DNA from: Candidatus Poseidoniaceae archaeon
GTDB lineage: Archaea > Thermoplasmatota > Poseidoniia > Poseidoniales > Poseidoniaceae
Reading direction: 5' to 3'
Assembly (NCBI GenBank): GCA_022452125.1
Contig: JAKURJ010000093.1
Coordinates: 1-6,487, forward strand
DNA: 6,487 nucleotides
Shown here piece after piece: positions 1 through 6,094 of this stretch. The notes under the pieces were generated by a model. That model was given only the letters and a program-made list of their open reading frames with translations, searched no databases and was not told the origin of the DNA. The translations under genes were made by a program, and so were the position numbers. Within the stretch, counting starts at the first letter, position 1, and every line of letters begins with the position of its first letter.

Positions 1-1
1 T

Positions 2-307
2 AAGGCAAACGGGTGCCGCTCCAAGGTGGTTTGTGATGCCTTAATGGTCGATGCAGACAGTCAATCCGACACATATCCTACCATGGAGGTTGGAAACTCA
101 AGTGCCGATTTAGAGCACGAAGCAAGCGTGTCTAAGGTAAGCAATGACCAGCTATTCTACCTGATGTCCAGAGGACACAGCGAGGAAGAAGCGATGGGTA
201 TGATTGTGAATGGATTCTTCGAGCCATTCACTCGTGAATTGCCTATGGAATACGCAGTTGAACTCAATCGTCTTCTTGAATTGGAGATGGAGGGTGCAAT
301 TGGATGA
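2..307 (+). CDS. sufB: SufB, Fe-S cluster scaffold protein (C-terminal end, 5' partial)
   Basis: This is the last 101 residues of SufB, the scaffold subunit of the cytosolic SufBCD complex on which new iron-sulfur clusters are built. The reading frame is open from base 2, so the gene starts left of the window and the internal GTG at 26 is not its start. Recognisable family signatures are [19 protein letters not shown] and QLFYLMSRG, followed by the closing block with [16 protein letters not shown] and ELEMEG. By comparison with E. coli SufB, the Cys encoded at 32-34 corresponds to Cys405 and the Glu at 119-121 to Glu434, both implicated in cluster assembly at the SufB-SufD interface; both are present. 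The stop codon overlaps the sufD start in ATGA (304-307), which suggests coupled translation. SufB is told from SufD by the near-canonical SufB ending and by the separate sufD gene that follows. Confidence 0.95.
   Translation, partial: KANGCRSKVVCDALMVDADSQSDTYPTMEVGNSSADLEHEASVSKVSNDQLFYLMSRGHSEEEAMGMIVNGFFEPFTRELPMEYAVELNRLLELEMEGAIG
289..296 (+). promoter_or_regulatory. Shine-Dalgarno site for sufD
   Basis: GGAGGGTG lies inside the 3' end of sufB, seven bases before the ATG at 304. It resembles the complement of the archaeal and bacterial 16S rRNA 3' end and supports the 304 start. Confidence 0.6.
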
Positions 308-1314
308 TGCAGTATCCACAAATCAGTATCCCTCCTCGTTCTCAACACCTTTGGCGCTACACTCCTTGGAAGAGGATTCATCCAACCAAAGTTGCTGAAG
401 TGCCTGAATCGGATCCAATTAGATTTTCTTCAGGCGTGGATTCAGAGATGAATGACAGCGAAGAAATAGCACGTTCGTTTATTCATGCAATTTCAAAAAG
501 TTGCAAAAAAATCGTTCTCAAAGACGAAACACTGGAGCTAGATTTACGCTGTTCAGGACACATCTGTTCGGGTGAGTTAAACATAGAATCTTCTGGCAAT
601 TCAACTCTAATTATCAGAATTTCAGGAGATGCTGGTTGGACAGGATTGCGCATTATTGGAAATGTAGAAGGAACTCTATCTCTGGCTACAATCAATGATT
701 TGGCTAGCGATGGTCACTTTTTACGTTGTGAAGATTGGGATGTTGGCAGAGATTCAGAACTTGAGTTTGCAACCCTGTCTGCAGGTGGCTTCCTCAACAA
801 GTCAGACATCAGAGTTGATCTGACCAATCGTGGTGCACAAATGCGCGCAGGCATTGCCTCTAACGGGTATTCATCTAGGCACGATGACCACCATATAGAA
901 ATCAAGCACAGCATTGGCCACACCGATTCCTCTTTGGTAATGCATGCAACTTGTGATGATTCCTCGCATTCTGTCGGTACAGGTTTACTAACAATTTGCG
1001 AAGGAGCGGATGGTAGCGATGCTGGCCAAGTTTTCCGCAATCTTCTGCTTTCCGAGAAATCTCGAGCCGAAGCAATTCCAGAATTAGAGGTTCTAGCAGA
1101 CGATGTGAAAGCAGCCCACGGTGCGGCAAGTGCCCCAATCGATGTTAATCAGATTCACTATTTGGCTTCAAGAGGCCTATCTCATGAAGAAGCATCAGCA
1201 TTGATTGTTGAAGGATTTTTGATGGATGCATTCAGAGAAATAAAGAGTGAGGAAGTTGTCTCTGTAATGAGAACAAGACTTCTTGTCCATCTAGAGTGCT
1301 TGATGAATGGGTGA
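304..1314 (+). CDS. sufD: SufD, Fe-S cluster assembly protein of the SufBCD complex (short form)
   Basis: A 336-residue SufD, the partner of SufB in the SufBC2D scaffold; in E. coli the SufB-SufD interface forms the cluster assembly site. Family signatures are an N-terminal [12 protein letters not shown] (residues 16-27), a middle region rich in short beta segments as expected for the SufBD beta-helix core, then [10 protein letters not shown] (244-253), [14 protein letters not shown] (261-274) and [15 protein letters not shown] (283-297). His272 (codon 1117-1119) matches E. coli SufD His360 in the DDVK..HGA motif. The protein is shorter than typical bacterial SufD (E. coli is 423 residues): almost nothing precedes the W.YTPW motif, and the segment at about 186-245 is diverged. 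It begins with ATGATG inside the sufB stop. An alternative is a second SufB paralogue, but length, position after sufB and C-terminal motif favour SufD. Confidence 0.9.
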   Translation: MMQYPQISIPPRSQHLWRYTPWKRIHPTKVAEVPESDPIRFSSGVDSEMNDSEEIARSFIHAISKSCKKIVLKDETLELDLRCSGHICSGELNIESSGNSTLIIRISGDAGWTGLRIIGNVEGTLSLATINDLASDGHFLRCEDWDVGRDSELEFATLSAGGFLNKSDIRVDLTNRGAQMRAGIASNGYSSRHDDHHIEIKHSIGHTDSSLVMHATCDDSSHSVGTGLLTICEGADGSDAGQVFRNLLLSEKSRAEAIPELEVLADDVKAAHGAASAPIDVNQIHYLASRGLSHEEASALIVEGFLMDAFREIKSEEVVSVMRTRLLVHLECLMNG

Positions 1315-1315
1315 T
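1310..1315 (+). promoter_or_regulatory. Shine-Dalgarno site that favours the internal sufS start at 1319
   Basis: GGTGAT is an exact piece of the usual anti-anti-SD sequence (GGAGGTGAT) and lies just before the ATG at 1319. It spans the sufD stop codon. The upstream ATG at 1307 has only a weak AGAG (1293-1296) ten bases ahead, so the site argues for initiation at 1319. Confidence 0.5.
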
Positions 1316-1318
1316 TCG

Positions 1319-2503
1319 ATGAAGCAGGATTTTCCAATTTTCTCGCGAAAGGTGAATGGTCGCCCCCTCGTGTATCTCGATAACGCTGCTACAACTCAAA
1401 AGCCAGCATGTGTTATCGACGCCATGACTGAATATTATTCGCAATCCAATGCTAATGTGCATAGAGCAGTTCACACTTTAGCCGGTGAAGCAACTGAAGG
1501 GTATGAGGCTTGTAGGAAACTGCTGAAAACGAGATACAATTCTGACTTTGTAGTCATTACAAGCGGGACTACTGAGGCAATTAATCTTGCAGCCCATGCA
1601 TGGGGTGAGCATAATTTGCGACCAGGGGATGCGGTTGTATTAACCGAAATGGAACATCACAGCGAGATAGTCCCATCGCAGATGTTATCAGAAAGAATTG
1701 CGATTGAATTGAGATTCGTACCTGTTCACCAAGTCAAACTAGACCTCGAAGCTCTTGAAGTCGCTTTGGAGGGCGCCAAATTGGTTTGTGTAGTCCACAC
1801 ATCGAATGTTCTTGGTGTCAGAAATCCTGTTGAAAAGATTATTTCGATGTCTAAATCAGTTGGTGCTAGAGTGCTATTGGATGCTGCACAAGCAGTACCA
1901 CATGAAATGATTGATTTCAAAGAATTAGGTGCCGATTTCGTAGCATTTAGCGCACACAAAATGTGTGGGCCAACCGGAATTGGGGCACTGTTGATTAGTG
2001 AGGAAGCATTCGGTGAAATGCATCCTTTCATGGGTGGAGGAGATATGATACAGACAGTAACTCTTGAGGGCTCGACCTACCAAACAAACGAGCACAAATT
2101 CGAGGCAGGCACTCCGAGAATCGCTGAAGGAGTAGGATGGGCAGCAGCTCTAGAATGGATGTCAGGAATTGATTTGGAAAGTCATCACAAGCGCCTGATT
2201 TCAATCGCAAAAAGAGTAGCTAAACAACTTGAGGAAAAAGGCATGAAAGTCTATTCAACACTCAATCCAAGGGATGCTGCTGTAGTTTCATTCACTCATC
2301 CTACCATTCACCCAGAAGACTTCGCTAGATTACTTGATGCTCAAGGAATAGCAGTTAGAACCGGGCACCATTGTGCTCAACCCCTGATGGAAAGGTTAGG
2401 AGTCAATGGCACAATTAGAGCATCATTTTACATTTACAATGATGAATCAGATGACGATGTATTCCTATCTGGAATTGCTCGTGTGTTGGAGGCAATGGCA
2501 TGA
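1319..2503 (+). CDS. sufS: SufS, group II cysteine desulfurase (PLP-dependent)
   Basis: SufS converts L-cysteine to L-alanine and holds the sulfur as a persulfide for iron-sulfur cluster assembly in the cytosol. From the ATG at 1319 it has 394 residues, close to the family's usual length of about 400. The N-terminal signature FPIFSRKVNGRPLVYLDNAA is typical. PLP-site residues are visible: TSGTTEAIN (81-89), His114 in EHHSE, Asp188 in LLDAAQAV, and the Schiff-base Lys214 in SAHKMCGPTG (codon 1958-1960). The catalytic cysteine is Cys352 in RTGHHCAQPLM (codon 2372-2374), matching E. coli Cys364, and the protein ends with the usual RASFYIYN block. An ATG at 1307 would add four residues (MGDS) and overlap sufD by eight bases; the SD at 1310-1315 and the family's usual N-terminus favour 1319. 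The stop overlaps sufE in ATGA. The adjacent sufE gene indicates SufE-dependent sulfur transfer. Confidence 0.96.
   Translation: MKQDFPIFSRKVNGRPLVYLDNAATTQKPACVIDAMTEYYSQSNANVHRAVHTLAGEATEGYEACRKLLKTRYNSDFVVITSGTTEAINLAAHAWGEHNLRPGDAVVLTEMEHHSEIVPSQMLSERIAIELRFVPVHQVKLDLEALEVALEGAKLVCVVHTSNVLGVRNPVEKIISMSKSVGARVLLDAAQAVPHEMIDFKELGADFVAFSAHKMCGPTGIGALLISEEAFGEMHPFMGGGDMIQTVTLEGSTYQTNEHKFEAGTPRIAEGVGWAAALEWMSGIDLESHHKRLISIAKRVAKQLEEKGMKVYSTLNPRDAAVVSFTHPTIHPEDFARLLDAQGIAVRTGHHCAQPLMERLGVNGTIRASFYIYNDESDDDVFLSGIARVLEAMA
2488..2492 (+). promoter_or_regulatory. Shine-Dalgarno site for sufE
   Basis: GGAGG near the 3' end of sufS, seven bases before the ATG at 2500. It supports reinitiation at the ATGA overlap. 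Confidence 0.6.
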
Positions 2504-2910
2504 CTTGGCCGGATTCGATTCAAGAAATCATTGACGAGTTTCAAGAAATCGAAGACCAGTTTGAAAGGCTCGAAATCTTGATGGATTTCGCAGATGAAGT
2601 TAACGAATTACCCGTTGATGAATGGAGTGATTCTAACTTGGTTAGAGGGTGTCAATCTGTTGCGCACATTGAGGTGAATATCCGTGACAACTTGGTTTGG
2701 TTACGTGCGGCTGCAGATGCGAGAATGGTCCAAGGCCTACAAGGCATCCTTTCAATCGCTGTAAATGGAAACTCGCCTGAAACAGTAATGCAGTTAACTC
2801 CCAATTTTGCTGAGGAAGCTGGAATACTGGTTAGTTTAACACCGTCTCGCTCCAATGGATTTAGGACCATGTTTGATATGATTCAGAACAGAGTTAAGGA
2901 GTCGATTTGA
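2500..2910 (+). CDS. sufE: SufE, cysteine desulfurase sulfur acceptor
   Basis: A 136-residue SufE-family protein that accepts persulfide sulfur from SufS and passes it to the SufB scaffold. Length matches the family (E. coli SufE 138 residues). Signatures in order: an N-terminal amphipathic stretch with IIDEFQEIEDQFERLEILMD (10-29), LVRGCQSVAHIEV (47-59) carrying the acceptor Cys51 (codon 2650-2652, the same number as in E. coli), ADARMVQGLQGIL (72-84), and the C-terminal LTPSRSNGF (113-121), which corresponds to the LSPSRSNG motif. It is SufE and not SufU: there is only one Cys and no zinc-site cysteine set. The start overlaps the sufS stop by four bases and has a good SD; the stop shares one base with the sufT start. 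CsdE, a paralogue of the same fold, is less likely given the suf neighbours. Confidence 0.95.
   Translation: MTWPDSIQEIIDEFQEIEDQFERLEILMDFADEVNELPVDEWSDSNLVRGCQSVAHIEVNIRDNLVWLRAAADARMVQGLQGILSIAVNGNSPETVMQLTPNFAEEAGILVSLTPSRSNGFRTMFDMIQNRVKESI
2896..2901 (+). promoter_or_regulatory. Shine-Dalgarno site for sufT
   Basis: AAGGAG at the 3' end of sufE, eight bases before the ATG at 2910. It supports the ATG at 2910 over the TTG at 2907. Confidence 0.55.
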
Positions 2911-3221
2911 TGACCACAAAAGAAGAAGTTTTGACTGCATTACAAGAAGTTGAAGACCCAGAATTAGATATCTCGATTGTAGAACTAGGTTTGGTTTATG
3001 ACGTTCGGTTTGAAGACAAAGATGGAGTTCAGCACGCAGAAGTCGACATGACATTGACCAGTCCCGGATGTCCTGCTGCAGCCGAAATAATGGCTGCTGC
3101 TCACCGTGCTGCATTGAATGCTGTTGAAAGCGTTCACATCAATCTGGTATGGTCTCCAAGATGGGACCCGAAAGTCCACGCTTCAGAAGATGCTAGAATG
3201 GACATGGGGATTTGGGATTAA
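2910..3221 (+). CDS. sufT: SufT-like MIP18/DUF59 family iron-sulfur cluster maturation factor
   Basis: A 103-residue single-domain MIP18 (DUF59, PaaD-like) protein. Related proteins, bacterial SufT and eukaryotic CIA2/MIP18, help insert iron-sulfur clusters into client proteins; that role here is inferred from family and from its place at the end of the suf operon. Visible signatures are VEDPELDISIVELGLVYDV (14-32), DMTLTSPGCPAAAEI (46-60) with the conserved Cys54, and a C-terminal VWSPRWDP (80-87) followed by a GIWD ending (100-103). There is no extra domain, so it is not a fused Mrp/ApbC ATPase. The ATG at 2910 forms TGATG with the sufE stop; a TTG at 2907 would add only one residue. Its stop abuts the stop of the opposing helicase gene with no base between. 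PaaD of phenylacetate oxidation is an alternative in the same family but has no paa neighbours here. Confidence 0.9.
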   Translation: MTTKEEVLTALQEVEDPELDISIVELGLVYDVRFEDKDGVQHAEVDMTLTSPGCPAAAEIMAAAHRAALNAVESVHINLVWSPRWDPKVHASEDARMDMGIWD

Positions 3222-6008
3222 TCACAAGTAAACTTCTTTCCTGTGAAGGTTGTTTTTTGGCTCTAGTCCATTTCTGCGTAACTCTTCGACGTACTGTCTA
3301 CCCTCATCGTTCCTGCAGTACATGATTTCACTTTCACCTATGTAGTAGTCCCAGTTTTTCTTGAAAACCTCTGCTCTCTCTTTGGTATTTGCAACGATTG
3401 AAGGAACTGTATGATACATCTGGATAGACCTTTCAGCACGGCGTAGGAATTTTGCTAATACCTCTGGAAGTAACTTGGTCAGCCAAGTGTCTTTCATGTG
3501 CATCGCTGGTCTACTGATGATGTAGCGAGGATTTTCGAGCGGCCCTAGAACCTCTTCGAGAGCCTTAGTGAATTTTGCAGTCTCATCTTCTGATGCATGT
3601 TTGAGGTGGTATCTCAGCCAACCCGAACCTCTTGCTCCCCCAGTTGGTTTACAATCTCTGTCTATCTCACTCAAATCGGCTAGAGTATCTACTATTGCTC
3701 TAGATATTGCGAGCATCAATGATTCATCTGTCCACACACGTTTGTTGATTCCAAATTTGAACCCGCCAGCAAAACTCGGGCCCATTTTACCCTCTACAGC
3801 AGAACTTGATGTGACATCAAATGGTTGGCCGATTCCCCAAAGTTGCCTTACATGACTCCTGTTTCCAGCCCTCGCTAGCATCTCTTCATTGAATATCTCC
3901 ATTCCTTCGTTAATGCCCTCAGGTTTGGCATCATTGAATGCTGCATGTACGTGACCAACCCCTTTCTCAATGGTCCCGTCATCACATACACCGTAGAGTT
4001 GCAAGTGTTTTCTTTTGAATCGGTCATAGTCGTCGTAACCTTTTGTGAATTCTTCAGCTAGACAAACAATGTCCCAATTATTTGCAACCTTTTCCTTCCA
4101 GTTTGAATCAAGTCTAATCGAGCGTCCTCTGAGTTGGTTTATGCTCATGCCAGTAGTTACTGTTGTCATGTCGATTAGAACATTAATGCGAGATGCATCC
4201 CAACCCTCGCCAAGAAGGCCTCTGGTACCGATGAGACATTTTGTCAATCCTTCCTGGAAAAATTCCGTAATCATCATTGAGTAATATCGAGGTATCCAAT
4301 CCTTTCCTTTGCCGTGGATTTCGTGATAACCTTCTCTTGTGCTATCCTCAAATCTGATGTCGACATTGTTTTGTTTTACCCATAATTCCGCTCTTGGCAT
4401 AAATCGATGGTAGAGGTCATCGTCTACCAGAACTGTGCTGCCGGTCATCAAAATAGGGTCGATTGAATCTCCTTCATCATGGGAAACGAGTGACCTGAAT
4501 ACTGCGATTGCTCCACCGGCTTCATCATCTAATATCCCCTCAACTAGGGTAGTAGCTGATGTTTTTTCAAAGTCGGTTACTACAACCACTCGTATCGAAT
4601 CTCCTAATGCGTCTTTTTCTGCTTTGACGATTTTTTCTAGAGCTGCGACTTTGGAAGAGGAGTAAGCCATTACTCTGCCCGCAGGTGATGCACAAGGTCT
4701 TGAACCAGTTTCGGTTATTTGGATTCCAAGCAGCCTCAACCTTGCTACTATTGACTCTGATAACTCATGGTCTAACTTACTCTCTGACCTTCTGAGTCCA
4801 TACCTTACGTATCTGTCCAGCACCGTTCTTAGCATGCTGATTCTTGTCCACGATTGGTCGTAATTATCCATTGAAATATTTGGGACATCATCGGGAAGTT
4901 GAAGGTTATTTGATTGCAGAAATCTCCTTCCATCATCTGCAAAAGCAGTGTGGTATTTGTGGAATTCACTCCAGCTCATTTCCTTTTTTGTAAGCGATTT
5001 TCTTTGTTGAAGATATTTGAAAACCCACGTGTCTAAATCAGGTATTCTATCATTTTCTCTTGGCTTACTCTTATCCCTCAATTCTTCCAGTAACTCATCA
5101 AAATCAGAATCTACTCCAGCGATGTACTTCAATTCTGATGCAACTGGGCGAGTGAAGTAACACAGATCTTGGTAAGGTGCAAGATTGGATTCACGCACTA
5201 AAGCAGGAACTGGTACTTCATAATCAACAGGGCCAAAAAATCCCTCATACCGCTTGACGTCAACGTCCTCAAAATCTTCAGGGTCAGGTGGAGTAGCGGT
5301 TAGACCTAGAATAATTGGGTTGCCAAACATAGTTTGTACCTCCGCAAGGATTCTTCCCCAATGGTGCATCAAATGGTGACACTCATCGAGAATAATAAGT
5401 CCCACTCCGACCTCTTTCAATCGCTCAAGATTCTCTTTAGCACTCTTTCCAAGAATTGAAATTGCGTTCCCACCTTTGGCTATTTCATCCCTAACCTTCT
5501 TTCTGTAAGTACCCAATCTCTCTTCATAGTAATCAGGATTTTTTTCTTTGAGGTCGGTCTGCCATGCCTCGCATGAAACATGGTCATGTGCCTCTTCTTG
5601 TGCAATTAATTTCTCAGCCCAAAGAAGCAAAGCCTTCTCCTCAATATCTTCCCCACCTTTGCCTGGTGCAGTTACAGCTTGGTAGGTTAGTGAAGTAAGT
5701 AATCCAGGTTTCTTTGGGTCAGTGCTAATGTATTCCTCTTTGCCATCGAGGTCAAACAATGAAGTTCTGGCTGCCCACTGTGCTTGAATCGCCGAGTTGG
5801 GAGATAGAACCAATGCCGGCTTTTTCACCAAATCCGCCCACACATAGAGTCCTAAAACGGTCTTACCAGAACCCGGTGGAGCGACGACATACAGCCTAGT
5901 TTCACCATTTTCTAATTGGGGAATAATCTCCTTACATGCTGCTTCTTGAGAGGGGCGTAATGTGCCATCAAAGCGAATGTTGCCAAAATCCGGCAGTGGT
6001 TCTGGCAT
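3222..6008 (-). CDS. Large superfamily 2 DEAD/DEAH-type helicase with an unassigned C-terminal region
   Basis: A 928-residue protein with a full SF2 helicase/translocase motif set: a Q-motif-like LRPSQEAA (17-24), Walker A APPGSGKT (43-50), motif Ia LVLSPNSAIQAQW (66-78), motif Ib-like LTSLTYQAV (104-112), Walker B DECHH (208-212), motif III LTATPP (236-241), motif IV-like VVVVTDF (474-480), motif V TRGLLGEGWDA (595-605) and motif VI QLRGRSIRL (625-633). It is expected to use ATP to move on or remodel nucleic acid in the cytosol; the substrate is unknown. Residues about 112-200 form a charged, probably helical insert, and about 242-470 separate the two RecA-like lobes. Residues about 690-928 are not a domain I can name; they hold ISRPAMH (831-837) and a region with AEVFKKNWDYYIG (879-891). 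No nuclease or methylase partner is nearby. The start is firm: an in-frame TAA lies at 6033-6035 with no other start between; the AGGA before it is only three bases away. Confidence 0.9.
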   Translation of the reverse strand: MPEPLPDFGNIRFDGTLRPSQEAACKEIIPQLENGETRLYVVAPPGSGKTVLGLYVWADLVKKPALVLSPNSAIQAQWAARTSLFDLDGKEEYISTDPKKPGLLTSLTYQAVTAPGKGGEDIEEKALLLWAEKLIAQEEAHDHVSCEAWQTDLKEKNPDYYEERLGTYRKKVRDEIAKGGNAISILGKSAKENLERLKEVGVGLIILDECHHLMHHWGRILAEVQTMFGNPIILGLTATPPDPEDFEDVDVKRYEGFFGPVDYEVPVPALVRESNLAPYQDLCYFTRPVASELKYIAGVDSDFDELLEELRDKSKPRENDRIPDLDTWVFKYLQQRKSLTKKEMSWSEFHKYHTAFADDGRRFLQSNNLQLPDDVPNISMDNYDQSWTRISMLRTVLDRYVRYGLRRSESKLDHELSESIVARLRLLGIQITETGSRPCASPAGRVMAYSSSKVAALEKIVKAEKDALGDSIRVVVVTDFEKTSATTLVEGILDDEAGGAIAVFRSLVSHDEGDSIDPILMTGSTVLVDDDLYHRFMPRAELWVKQNNVDIRFEDSTREGYHEIHGKGKDWIPRYYSMMITEFFQEGLTKCLIGTRGLLGEGWDASRINVLIDMTTVTTGMSINQLRGRSIRLDSNWKEKVANNWDIVCLAEEFTKGYDDYDRFKRKHLQLYGVCDDGTIEKGVGHVHAAFNDAKPEGINEGMEIFNEEMLARAGNRSHVRQLWGIGQPFDVTSSSAVEGKMGPSFAGGFKFGINKRVWTDESLMLAISRAIVDTLADLSEIDRDCKPTGGARGSGWLRYHLKHASEDETAKFTKALEEVLGPLENPRYIISRPAMHMKDTWLTKLLPEVLAKFLRRAERSIQMYHTVPSIVANTKERAEVFKKNWDYYIGESEIMYCRNDEGRQYVEELRRNGLEPKNNLHRKEVYL
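3253..3258 (+). terminator. Possible oligo-T termination site for the suf operon
   Basis: A run of six T on the + strand, 31 bases after the sufT stop and inside the 3' end of the opposing helicase gene. Archaeal RNA polymerase can terminate at oligo-T without a hairpin, and no stronger candidate lies nearby. The run also encodes Lys-Asn codons of the helicase, so it may be chance. Confidence 0.3.
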
Positions 6009-6094
6009 ATATCCTGCTGTGGTGTTTCCCGTTTATGACGATAGGCCCTACAAGTAATGATTAGCATCAATAGAAAAGCTGGCTCAATTGATGA
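6009..6094 (-). promoter_or_regulatory. Spacer between the DRG-like GTPase and helicase genes, possible weak helicase promoter
   Basis: This is the longest non-coding stretch in the window. Read on the - strand, a short CTTTTCTA (6072-6079) after the GTPase stop could be a weak oligo-T terminator. A TCATAAAC element (6032-6039), about 24-31 bases before the helicase ATG, is at the right distance to act as a TATA box for a leaderless transcript, but it is a poor match to TTTATATA. The AGGA at 6012-6015 is only three bases from the ATG, so the helicase is either weakly SD-initiated or leaderless. Read-through from the GTPase gene is equally possible. Confidence 0.25.

Noticed and set aside
26..307. 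A separate 93-residue gene starting at the GTG at 26
   Set aside because: The frame continues upstream to the window edge with SufB-like residues, so this is the tail of sufB and the GTG codes for an internal valine.
714..1040. Open frame of 108 codons on the - strand inside sufD
   Set aside because: It lies antisense to a well-supported gene, has no recognisable motifs or SD, and its low-complexity Ser/Pro/Leu-rich product is typical of a shadow frame.
1726..2031. Open frame of 101 codons on the - strand inside sufS
   Set aside because: Antisense to strongly conserved SufS sequence including the PLP lysine region; no independent support.
2836..3114. Open frame of 92 codons on the - strand across sufE and sufT
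   Set aside because: Spans two real genes in antisense and has Leu/Gln-rich composition with no family resemblance.
3568..3855. Open frame of 95 codons on the + strand inside the helicase gene
   Set aside because: Antisense to the helicase C-terminal part; no SD, no motif, and the helicase frame is continuous across it.
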